Assembly (NCBI GenBank): GCA_039619475.1
Contig: CM077115.1
Coordinates: 105,544,893-105,608,892 of the forward strand
From: Icerya purchasi
Taxonomy: Eukaryota; Arthropoda; Insecta; Hemiptera; Monophlebidae
Reading direction: 5' to 3'
Length of the DNA: 64,000 bases
Part shown: one piece after another, positions 40,701 through 54,000 of the stretch
Position numbering within the stretch: the stretch's first letter is position 1
Layout: the number at the start of each line of letters is the position of its first letter
Translations under genes and position numbers: made by a program
Notes under the pieces: model-generated
Told to the model about the DNA's origin: nothing
Database searches by the model: none
Seen by the model: the letters and a program-made list of their open reading frames with translations, nothing else

Positions 40701-43700
40701 TGATAAAAACTGATGATTAATAATTAAGAAGAGTTTAAGACTTTACACAGATATAATTGTATCGAACTAATATATCTGTGTATTTTAATTACTTTGTTAC
40801 TGAGACCACTTTTTTCTGAGTTTGCATTAGCATTTGTAAATACCGTTTTAAATGTCTGCGATATTTGTTGCATTGAGTGTATGTACTGAAGCTTGCGGCG
40901 TTTCATATTCGTCTGCTGCCATTGTAACAACCCTGATCGACATACTAGGGAATTTTTTAGTTGACACTTTTAGCATTAATACTTGAACCGATCGCATTAG
41001 CAATGGTTGTTGTATCTGAAGAAGTGACAAATGTGTCTGTTGCAACGTCAACTGTGCATAAATTTGTTCATAGGTTGCCTCAAACCTTGTTGAATTTGTA
41101 AAAACTTCTGCTGCTGTGAAATTAGTAAATTTTGCAATTGATTTCGAATATAATTTGAAAAAAACGCTATGCAACCCGAATATCTCGAGTATTTGACGCT
41201 GACGCACATTCAATTGATCGGGGTGTGTAGAGAACTGCTAATCAGCTTCCTCCCCCTTTGCAGCTTAACTGGAGGTAATTGTGTCTGTCTCTGAAGTAGT
41301 CGATAATAAGTGTTATCATTGCGGCTCCCGATTGTGCTATTGTTATAACAATTGAATTGGCCGAAATTTAACATGTTCTTGCTTTCGCTGTAGCTGAATA
41401 GCAGTGTTAGATGAATGTGCAATATATATATATATATTGTTATAAATCCTCATTTTCCTTTTTCTCAAGTGTTTCGGATTAAAAAAAAATATTTATATAC
41501 GAACGGGCGCCAGCGGCAAATCACGGCTTGCCACGACCGAAAAAACTCCGCCTAGCAGAGCATTAGGCTTTTTCTCAAAGCATCGGGGAGGTATCACGAT
41601 GGCCCTACCACGTGTCCGATAAGAAATTTCGAATAATAAACGCGCTATAGTTTTTATGAAATATTAATAAAAGTAAAAAAAGGGGAAATTCGGCAGACCA
41701 GAAAGAAAAACTGGTAATGCAATTAACTAATAAAAAAAAAAATTAAACAATGCGACATAGCGATTACAAAAATTCACCGACTAGATACCGAGTTAATATA
41801 ACGCCGACTAGAATGAAGATTCTTGTACGACTGACTCGCGCGGAAATTAACATTTCGATCAGATAATAATATCGATCACGACACGACACACGATGGGCTT
41901 TACCGAACGATATAGCCGAAACCCCGAAAATTACCCGCTAAACTTATCAATTAATAATGCGAACGCCGATTTTTCTAGAACATCTAATAATTTTTATGTA
42001 TATTTAAGCGGCCGCTACCCTGTCATCGCAGGATTTTTATAAATCCTCTCATGACTCTCGTAGCCATTCGTTTCACACACATACGCTCTTCAACGATAAA
42101 CGCTTTATCTCTGCGTTTTTCGACCACGCTTCACACCGCAAAATCAGTTCACAGCCCAGACACAGCCGACAGAATGGTTGCGTCCGGGGTTTCACGCTTC
42201 TCGGCCGAAATAGTGTCTTCGATAACAATTACTTGCCATTTATGCTGCCCGAGAAAAACCCGATAAATGAAATGATTTTAAATTAAAGAAAATAATTTCT
42301 ATCTCGGACAATCGGAGAGCGTAAAAACGTAATAAACGTAATAACTGCCGAATCCGTCTCAATATAGATGGTTTCGAATAATGCTCTCGATTAAATAACC
42401 ACGGTAAATTTCGTTAACCGGCATAAAATTTATAGAATTGGAATGTTTCTCACAACCCTGATTCTTATTTGAAACAACATGCGATAGCATGTTTGTTACT
42501 ACAAGTTTCCGTTTTCGAACACTGAATTATATTTCTATGTAATGTTGAAACATGGCATGACGGTTTATGTGAAACCTGTATCAGTATGCTAGACCAAAAA
42601 TTACCCTTCCGAATTCAACGACGGATTGAGTAAATATCACGCTATTTACATTTATCTAAGCGATCGATGGATTCAAACCCAAATCGACTTATTGATTTCA
42701 AACAGAGGCCTGCAATAGATCCACTTTGAGCGCTACTCTTTTTATCCTCTATATAAACGACACTGTTAACTGCATCAGGCTTCCAGTAAATGCTAGAGCC
42801 GTGTTGATATAGGTAACTTGAACATATCCGTAGCATCTAAGGGGTCCCTTCCTTGGTTCAGTTTATACTGCAAAATACCATAAACAGACTGCAACAATGG
42901 TCAGTTAAGATTTCTCCTTTCAAAAGTCTCACATTATGTTATATTCCACAATGGTGTTGTTTCGTTCGGAATCCGCTGTTACTATAACGAAACAATAACA
43001 CAATTTTTTGTAAAACAATAGCGACTTTTCTTGGCATTTTTCGATGAACACCTGACTGACTCGGAAAGCCTTTATATTTCAGTTAAGAGTTGAGCCCCTT
43101 TAATCCACTAAGTTTATCGTTCATTCCAAGTTCCTTCTAAATATTTACAAAGCGGTATTCTTAATAAAATCAGTTACCGAAGTCAGTTGTATTTTTCGAC
43201 AAATGGCTCCTTACTAAAAGTACTTGACCCAATTTCGCATGATCCTTGGTGCCCATCGTACATTCCCAACAAAACGCCTTTGCTCGTATAGCAGAAGATT
43301 CTTAACCCGCCGCAATGTGCTTTCATGGGCTGCAGAGAATTATAACGACTTAATCACAAGAACCTGAATTTCCAAAAATTATCTACCACAAATCAATACT
43401 ATTTTATTGCAGAATAACGTAAAGCCCGACGACTCTGGCTTCAGAGTAGACTGTTCAAGCCTTTTGTGGAAACTGAGATGTATGTTGCGCTGTTCTGTTT
43501 ACGAGCATATCTAAAATTTAGGCGTTAGCCGACCGGAATTTCGCTTGTGATTAATCCCGATCGGACCCGGAAGTTCTTTCCATCTTATAACAACCGTGGG
43601 TCCCGCGAGTCATATCGGCGTTTTGGGAAATGAGCGGGTGGACCTGGTCGCTCGATGGGCCATAGATCGCTGTTTGCCTACGGTCCGCTGTCTTTGAGAA

Positions 43701-46700
43701 GATTCTTGTGAAACGCAGTCTTCGTGCAATGAAATCATAACTGGCTGTCTCAATCCACCTTTCTATAGGGAATAAAGCCTACAACAGAGCCATAGCGGCC
43801 TTCAGATGCCCAGAGTGTGTTCTTGACAGTTAACCGTCTGAAAACGGGATATACGTCTTTTTCCCAAGACTTCCTTCTTAGGCAAGTCCCGCGACTAGGC
43901 ACGTACTCACTTTGTTCTATCGATGAATACCCGCGTAGAACTAACTTTATTGCAATCCGCGTCCTTTTCACCCGTGTTTACTCCATAACGGACTACTGGA
44001 CACGTTTTTTCTCCGTATTTGAATATTTGTGGAATTGCGATCAATATTGTTTGTATTATGCTCTTTAAAAGTGTTATTGTTTGTTCTTACGTGAATATTC
44101 TACTATAGATTTTAGGAAACCAGTGCGGTATCTATACGGAATTTGTGAATGCCATTGTTGTCTACAGTCTGGATTTGACTCAAGACGGGCACGTTTACCT
44201 GCTAGAAGATGGATTACAGCTATTATTGGCTTTCGTCGAAAATCAATCTTCAAATTGCGATAACAGCATTTTAAATTTGTTTTCTTATGTAATGAAATTA
44301 GTAGGTTAGTTCAATAATTATATTTAATCTAAAATTCCAATATTTAATTTTAAAACGAGAAAAAAATCAGATCTATTTTTTGTACATATATGTGTATTTT
44401 GTCGCGATGGCGGAGTGGCTAGAACGATTTGACTACCACATCCGGATCATGAGTTCAAAAAACTAGTGGTGCCGAGTAAAAAAATTATTAAAATTTATAT
44501 GTATATATAACCACTAATAATCACATAGAAGATAATGGTAAATCTCCACGTATTCCATTATATACGCACTGGTACACACACTTGAGAAACTGCCTTTATA
44601 TAGCGATAAGAAGCGATTACAATAAATTTCCAATGTAATCATGCGTACGCTCGCACTGCTTATAGAATGCTTATGAATAATATTTGTACAATTAGAATGT
44701 ACAAATAGATAGTTACACAATGCTCCGAGTCGAGCGGCAACGTTCTGCAAATTTTCAAAATACGTAACTAATTAAAAACCTAAGATAATTACGTATTTAT
44801 TAGAAATATTTATTCGCATTTTTTAATATACTTTTTTCTAGAAGTATCACCCAATGAAAATATTAATGTGATTGCGAAAATTTCGGAAGCATACCTATTG
44901 CTATTTCCGGATTTATTTATACAGGTATGCGTTTAAGTAATTTAGTACATCTAATAAGTTTCAACTTTGTATTATACTTTATCTACATCGTTTTTTGTTT
45001 TTTTTTTGTTGTTTTTTTTTCTCATATGGGATTTAAAACTTGAGGAGGTATATCTCGACTGATATTTTTCGTATGTTCAGAGGCCTCACTTTTCGTTCAG
45101 TTCCTTTAGATTATTTAATTTCTCATTTTTCATTCAAATAGGTCAACATTTTTGTTTTAATACTAAAAATAAAATAACATCAAGAACGAGAACAAATAAA
45201 AACCATTTTTAAAAAATTAATTTTTTTGACAGAAATACACAGCACAATAGATAGTACTTTTAAAAGTTTACCTATTTAACGTAATCTTGTGAGTGGTTTC
45301 AGTGGATACATTTTTAATCTCCAGAAGGTTAAAAAAAAGATTCTTTTAGCTGACAGGTAATACGACAAGCGTGTTTAATAATAATTTTTTTTATGTGAAA
45401 ACATCTTATACGGCGTTCCGCTTGGGAATGAAAATGTTCGAGCGTTACTTTTTTTTTTTGAGGCTCATTTTGCGTTACGCTCTATATATAGATATAATAG
45501 TAGACTGTGCTGGCTCGTTTCTGTAACAAGTATTTTAAGTCTTTAATTTTTTACCATTTGTACTAATGTATCATCGGTATGATCGTAAAGTTACGTTTAC
45601 ACGTTGAATAACCCTCGCAAAAACAAAAAACAAAAAAAAAAAAAAAAGAATCAGAATGTATCAAAATGTTTAAGAAATAATTTTACAGTAACTTCAATTC
45701 CTTGATTTACTTTTGCACGTTAATGAATTTGTGTATTTGTACTTTCTATTAATTTTTTTAGATTTTTGTAAATTCTTATTTTTAACCGATATGAACAGTA
45801 CTTTTTAAAAAATATTGGTAACAATTATTCCATTAACACAATTATTAATTGTGGAGTCTTTTTCTAGTGAACATAAACTAGTCGATTCCTTGAGAAGAGG
45901 TAAGATTTTAAAACGCGAGTATATTTCTATGTTAACGTCTGTTATTCTGTTTCTTTTTCGGTTACTTTGACTAGCGGACTACCCTGTTATTACAACTTCA
46001 AAACATTTAGAGAAGTGTTTAAAGGTTAATAACAAATTAATTGAAGTGTATTAACGTATCATTAATCTTTTTTAAATTTCAGCATGTTACTTTTTTTCTT
46101 TTTTTTTTGGCCTCCTACAAAACCGTTTAGTCACCAACCATTCATTTTATCAAAATTAGGTCTTCTTATACTATCTCACAACTTTCATATCCTCTTTATC
46201 TTTATTGTCGTTTATTGTGAACTACCAAACAATTAACCGATCGCAAGTAACATTTAAAGAACGTATTTCGTTGTAATTAGATATTCGAACAGTCATGACC
46301 ATCAATGATTCATATGATTTGCGGAAATCGAAACAGAATAAGAGGGGAGATGAATTGACCATATCTCGGCCGAAATTCCATAAGCATGACTGGACATCAA
46401 AGACCAAGAATGAAATTAAGAGAAACATGGTGCGACACAATTGTACCTTAATCGGAATCCGATATTACCATTCTTCTATCTTTCTCTGTAAAGTCAAAAA
46501 CAAATTTTACCCCTAATTAATATTCTAGTCATAAGTGTCGACTTTGGTTCTTAATCCTAACTGCATAGGTTCCATGCGTTGAAATTTAAATAATGATCCC
46601 ATTTCTTCTAATAAATAAGAATATGATGATCGATGTTTTGTTACTTGAAACTTACGAAAAAGTAAAAACATAATAATATTTTTCATTAAAAATAAAATTA

Positions 46701-47994
46701 TTAATGAAAAGTATAATGTATGATAAGCCCATATTGAACATAACAGAGCAAAGTTGACAAGGTAAAATAATTTAAAATAATGTTATATAATCATTTCATT
46801 AATAAATTTCGAGTGGTATAAACAGTTAACAACGTTGGAGTACTTATTTATATTTTTCTAATTTTCAGGCTTAGATTAAAAATAATACTATATAATCTTT
46901 CCAAAAAAAAAAAAAAAAAAAAAAAAAAAATAACCCCTTAACATTCATACTTTAAAATATCGACTTTTTTTTTTTTTACAATGATTGTGTTAGAACCCGT
47001 AAGAATAAAATTCAATTGGAAAAATTTAAATATTCGAAATGTTCATTTCCTTTACATGTGTTACATATAGTGCGAAACAGATACTATTAATTCAATTTAT
47101 TTTGTGAAGGTAACAGACTAGTGCTTGAAAACAATTTGTGTTACTGTGAAAAAATTTGATATATATTGAAAATATATATTATATTTTTTTTTCCTAATAT
47201 ATATATATATATGTATATAAATAAATTACAAATTTGATAATATATAAAAAACAATAAATAAAGTAATTACATAAGGTAATAAAAAATTATATTGTAATTT
47301 TTTTTTTCCAATGGACAAAAAAAGAAAGTATATTTTGCATTGCCTATGCGGTTGTTAAGCGTTGAACTCAGTGAAATAAAAATGTATGCGAATGTATGAA
47401 TTTTTCGGTTCCAGTGAGGAAATGCGTCTCTTCGTAGTTTGGTACAACTACTCTTATTGAATGGTTGACACAAAATTGTAGATATTTTGATTAAATGTAA
47501 ATTCTGTAATTTGAAAACAAAAAAGAAAACCGCGGAATGTGATAAAAAGGTATGAGAGTCATAAAGATCAATGTGATATCAGTTATAAAGTGCCGGCAAA
47601 TGAAATGAAGTTACATTCAGTTGAAATGTTTAGCCGCTCCGAATTCTATGTGAAAATACTAAATGACAGTAGTGAAGTATAATAATGTAAATGTAATTTA
47701 TAGTTACGTTATTTCGCAAATCATTTTATGTTATTTATATTTTTTTACTAGATCTACGCTCAAAAATTAGTTTTATGTTTGAACGAAATATACCTGGGTT
47801 TGAAACGGCAGGCCATTATTGCTGTATTATTGTTCTACGAAACATTATTGAAGATACGTCCAAATATTGCTTTTCAGCTTCTACGACAGCCCTTGGAAAC
47901 GATCTTAATGTATGTTGTTCAACTTTTATTTAACAACTAAAGTTTATAATGAACGATTCAATCACAATGTATGTATATATATGCGTGCGTGCGT

Positions 47995-48044
<50 letters not shown>

Positions 48045-51000
48045 ATATATGTATTTGTGTATACAGAGTGGCCACCCAACCGGAAATAAGCTGGGACTTT
48101 TGTTGTGAAACCGGGAAAAAAGTAAAAAAATTAAAAATAGCCAAAAACGGTATTAAAAAATCATTTGAAGCGAAAAATTAATGCATTTTTTCCAGTGCAC
48201 TTTACTCAAAATAAATTACGAAATTCTGTTCTATTCATATAAAATATGCTACGGTGGTCAACCCAATAGTAACAAAAAAAATTTTACTCTTTTTGTACAA
48301 TTCTAGTAATCAGGAAATCAGAAGGATTTGAAGTGGAAAAACCGGGGAGATTTTTTACATACAGTTATAAGAAGTAATTGATGGCATACCAAACCGCGAA
48401 TTATTAATATTGGAAAGTTTGGATTAGGTCAGCGTAAATTCGTAACCCCTGCCGAAATTTTGGTCTAGATAAGGCCCCGTATATATATATACATTAGCCA
48501 GCTCTTGCCGAACATAAGCTATGCATAGATTAGATTATTATCGTACGTCTGCTTAAACTTATTAAAACAGTACTATAATAAATCTCGTACGCATTTGTAA
48601 GAATACTTTCATGTGCAGTGAGATTTTTGTTATGAGTAACCATATCTGACTAATATTAATAAAATCATTTTTTATTCAAAGAATAAATTTGAATTTGCAC
48701 GGCTAGGAAAGTTAGTTAATCTTTCCTTTTTCGACATTTGGCTATTTTTAAGAATTAACATAAATAAAAGCATTTAATAGTTTCTATATTAATTTTATAT
48801 AAATTATTATAATGATCCAAAAGGGAACTGATGACTTTTTTATTTGTTATATTGTATAGTTATTTATTTATTTATATATGCACCTATATGTTCATATGTA
48901 TAGAGGAAAGAGACAATGATATATAAAAAAAATATACGTATATACATGAATTACGTTAAGTGACGCACGTTATATCGATAATAAAATATATTTAATCTAC
49001 ATAAAGAATATATAATGCAATGAATACTTACTCCATAAATCTTGTTTGTTTTTTATTATTATTTCAAAATGTAAGATAAATTTTTTTTTAAAAAAATCAG
49101 TAAAAAATTGTAATTTAATATTACCAGTAATATTTCGATGTACTCGTATAAATTTAGTAAAATTCAGAACTTACTGTATATTTACATAGATTTTTCATAA
49201 ATTTTTTGCGAATACTTTTAAATTTCGACTCTCTTGTTTCTTACAGAAGAGATCATATTTGCTTTTTTTTAATTTTCAGAATTAAACTCGCTTAAACCGT
49301 TTTCAAAATAACTAAATTGTTTTGGTTGTTTTATGCATGTATTTTTTTTTTGTCTATACTTAATTAAAACTGTACGTTTACTATAATAAAATTTACGATA
49401 TCGACAAATTTTTATAGCTTTTATGATGTTTTTGTTGTAGGAAGATTTGTCAACAGATGCCGTGTGATTTCGAATATACGATTTTGAATTTTTCTCTTAT
49501 AGCCAGGGTTATTATTCATTCAACGAATATGTTTGAACAGGTGAGGGAAACCTTTTTTTGCTTATAATTTTTTTAATTATCATACTAAAACAGAAAAAAA
49601 TGTATTATTATTCTTTAATTACGAATTTTAAAAAAGGATATAAGAATTCTGCTTACGTATCAGACAGTTAAAATACATAACTTATGTTTCTTGATTAAGA
49701 TAATATTTTATATTTATTTATTTTTGTATTTCACTATTTTGGTCGGATAGTGCCGCCGCTTTTATACCTTAACGTGACAGAACTCGAAATATTTAATCTT
49801 TGTAGAAAATCATTTATTTCGTACACAGGAGACGGTATAATAAAACGTAAATATCTATAAATAAAAAAATAGTACAGCAAATTTAGTGAAACTCGTGTTT
49901 TTTACCATTCCAATAAAAATAAAAATATTTGCGGCAATTCTAGTTATTTTGTCTGTCAGTTAATATAGCGAATTTCAATTCAGATTAGATAAATTTTAAA
50001 ATACTAAATTAACACCACAGTGATTTATTCGTTTATTTGTAACATAAAATTGTATACTGAGGCCGACATAAAGCACTCAGCGAACACGTGGCTATTAGTC
50101 AAGCATTTATTTTTTCTTATATAGTCGAAATTTAACGACACTTCATGTGACTTTCATTCCATTTTATACCAGTTGTGAAGATTAGTGTGTTTCGCTTACG
50201 ATTTTGGATTCATCTTTGATTACTGAAACTTATTGTAAAATTTAATTTACCATAAATGCCCGTCGTATTGGTTTTCCGTTTTATTGATTTTGTTAACTAC
50301 TGTGTTGATGTTTTAGTTGCGGCATTGAATCGAAATTATTTCGTAAAATCTATGTATTGAAATTTTTTAATTAAATTTCAATTAGTGGAAAAAAGAATTT
50401 AGCCAAAATATAGGTTGTTTATCTTTGCCATTTATTTTCACTTCGTCTAAAAACAATGCTGGTTTGTTGACCAATTTTGTACTTTTAAGGTGGTCCTTTC
50501 CGTTGCAAATCGAACTATTAGTTGTCATAAATTGGGATGATCGTGATTCCACTTATTAATAACTTTTTCAGACACGCTATTATTCTACTAAAAAAATGAA
50601 ATGTTTCTGTTCTCTTTTTTCCTGTAACTTTGTTGTTATTATTATTATTTTTATCGCGGAAGGTCGTGTATTGTTGTCATTTTGCTCGTATTTTTTAAAG
50701 TGTAAATGAGAAAGCATAAGAATAACCATAATAATGACCTATATGAAAAATATCAAAAAATAATAAGGAAGAAGAGCGAAAGCCGAATGGCTGAGAGCAG
50801 AATGTGGAGAACTGGAAAAACTATAAGAAAAGCATGATGCTTTCAACTTGCACGAAATAGCTGGACCAGTAAATACAAAGTGGCAATGGTCAATGCTGAT
50901 AAAACTGGGAAGATAGTGGGGAACATGGAATTGAAAAAAAAAAGCGTTATGGAAAAACTATGAAAAGGAACTGTTCAGTACAACAAATGAAAAGAAAGAA

Positions 51001-54000
51001 ATCAAAACCGAAACAGGCTGGATGAATGTACCAATGATTATTGCATCGGAAATACAAGATGCTATTCAGAAAGCTACAAATCATAAAGCTCCCGGCCCAG
51101 ACGGAATTCCAGCAGAGATAATTAAAGCATTATCTCCGGAGAAATCGTCAAAATATCACTTCGATTATATTACACAATCTACGAAACAGCCAACTTTCCA
51201 GTAGACTGGCTCTACTCTACTTTCATACCAATTCTCAAAAAGCTGGCAGCGAAGAAATGTGCCTAATTCAGACTAATAAGCTTAATGTGCAATATGCTAA
51301 AGATATTCTTGCGAATAATTCAAAAAGGATTTATTAAAAACTGGAGAATCATATGAGAAAAGTTCAAAATTCGGATTCAGGAATAGTATGAGCACTCGCG
51401 AAGCAATCCTTTGTGTTCAATTATTAGCACAAAAATGCTACAACCGGAATCAAGATATATATGCTTCATAAACTTTGAAAAAGCCTTTGATAAAGTGAAA
51501 TACAATAAAATGTTTGAAGTCTTAGGAAAAACAACAATAGATGCGAACGATTTCAGATGTATCAGAAATCTGTACTGTCAACAGAAAGCTGCAGTTAGGA
51601 CAGGAAATGAAGAAACACACAATACTAAGATCGAACGTGGAGTAAGGCAGGGTTGCATACTGTCGCCAATGTTGTTCAATGTGTACTCGGAACAAATTTT
51701 TGAATCGGTTACTGCCGAATCAGTAGAATGGATTTTCGTATAAATGGCGCACTCGTAAGTAATATTAGATTCGCCAATAATAGTACGTTATCGCTAGTTC
51801 CCGAGAAGGTCTACAAAAAGATTAATCGAGGATGTGCTCGGATATGCAAAGAGGAATTAAAATTAATTTTAATAAAACAAAGTATATAAAGATATATAGA
51901 GAAAAATGAGGGAAAGATGAAGAAATTATAATAACAAAGGAAAAGATAGAAAAAGTTGCATCCTTCGAATATTTAGGAAGTTGGATCGCGGGCAAGGCAA
52001 ACTCGGATATGGAGATTAAATGCGGAAAAGAGGTAGCACGAAACGCATTTACGAAACTCAAAGGGATATTTTGCATCCATGATATCGACACACAGTTAAA
52101 GATCCGCCTGATTAGATGCTATATATGGGTTACAGTGACATACGCAGCTGAAACATGGACGCTCACGGCAGCCGCATCGAAAAAGATTCAAACGTTCGAA
52201 AGGTGGATTTGTCGAAAGTTTTTGAAGATCAGCTGGACTCAGAAAGTGACTAGTGAAGAAATGCTACGACATTTACAAAAAAAAAAAAAAAGGAACTACT
52301 GACCCTAATTAAAAAGCGAAAAATCAACTATCTGGGCAGCCACATTATGCGAAGAGACAAATACGGGCTACTGCAACTGATATTACAAGGAAAAGTAGAC
52401 GGAAAACAGAAACGTGGCAGATCGAGAATGTCTTGGCTGGCAACATAAAAAGTTGGATAGGTACCAACAATACTATAAGGGGAAACTAATGGACGTGGCG
52501 CATAATAGGGAATTATTAAAAATACATTGATCGTCAACGTTCGTTAAGTGGATAAGACAAAAATGAACGAAGAAGAAGAAATAAGATGATTAATTTTTTT
52601 TAAATAGTCATTTTTAAAAGAACTTTTTATCTTCTTTCGAAATACGTTTCAACTTTTTGAAATTCAAGTTACCAGTGAAGATATTACATATTTTTGTAAA
52701 TGGTATAAATAACGTGCGTTTACCTTAGTCATCACAATTGCACATATTTTATCAGCAATTTAGGATTTGCCGTAAGTAAAAAGCAAATAATTACTACATA
52801 TTATTTACCTATCAATTTATTCCTTTTATTTTAAAATATTTACCGAAAATGGCGCTTTCATGTAACAACCGTTCAGATGCATTCCCTTCTAATGGAAAAT
52901 ATTTCCTCCGCAAAAAGTCTAATAGTAACCTACATTTCGACTGTGCTGGTCTTGCTGCAACAGCACGGTAAAAAATGTTGAAAGCGACAACATCCAAATG
53001 GTCTTGTCGCGGCTGTCGTACAGAAAACCCGGTGCAGGCTATTGAAAAAGATATTAACGGTCATCAAAGATAATTTAGCCGCGGCAAATTGAAACTGAGT
53101 GAAGTGCCTACTGTTATGCAAGATCTGTAGAATGAAAATACATCGCTTGAAAATGACGTAAGCGATTCGCACAACTTGAGCAATACGCAAGAACCAAGCA
53201 ACATTTTCATTTCGAACACACCCATAGCACACCTAACGAGGACTCTGAGCTGGCGAGGAAAATAGGTGAAAAAATTGGCGTGCAGATAACACGAAAAGAA
53301 ATTGACGTTTGTCATCGGTTGTCAAAGACGCCGCGGCAAACATATCCAAATATTGTGTTCTGATTCTGTGGCTAGATTTTTAAAATTGAACCTGCCAGAA
53401 ATTCTCGGAAAGCTCGCCTGATTGAAATAGACCTAGGATTTAAAACTCCATGTAACGAACGGATATACGTCAATGAACATTTAACTACAGAAAATTCCAG
53501 CATCGGAGATGGTAAGATTCTATGGTCAGGAAAGAAGACAATTTGCCGACCAATAAAATTCACTCAGACCAACATATCACGGATTTATCTAAAGGAGCGA
53601 TGTCACTAGCGTACACACTCCTTTTGACTTAGAAAGAATAAAATGCGTTCGCTTCTAACTATTGTCGTATATGTATGTACACATTTTGTCAATTATATAC
53701 TGATAAGCGGTATGTGTGGATTTGTAAAGGCAAATACTGTCTCGCGGATGTGAGTGTCTTACCTGGAATGCATGATTAAATATACTCTCGCGTACGGGTG
53801 TCTGATAAAACGCTTACATATACTGATTTGCGTTACTGCGCGCCTGTGTTCGTACAACGGTGAGTATATTTTGGAGTTTTTATCTCACATTTTTCTTACA
53901 GATCTGCGTTCTTTTTATGTTAAATATCGTTTTTCCGCACTGAACGTCGTCAATCGAGTGCGATTCGGCGCTGTCAACATTCTATTCGTAAATATTGAAT

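Noticed and set aside
44116..44304. Exon 11 starting at 44116 (acceptor TTTTAG)
   Set aside because: It would need phase 1 from exon 10, which ends in phase 0. The acceptor seven bases earlier keeps phase and matches the family.
44401..44475. Functional tRNA gene
   Set aside because: A-box and B-box are only partly matched, the T-loop reads GTTCAAAAA and no clean anticodon stem forms; a SINE head is more likely.
46222..46516. Overlapping 72- and 73-codon frames on both strands
   Set aside because: No similarity, no splice context and no repeat signature; expected by chance.
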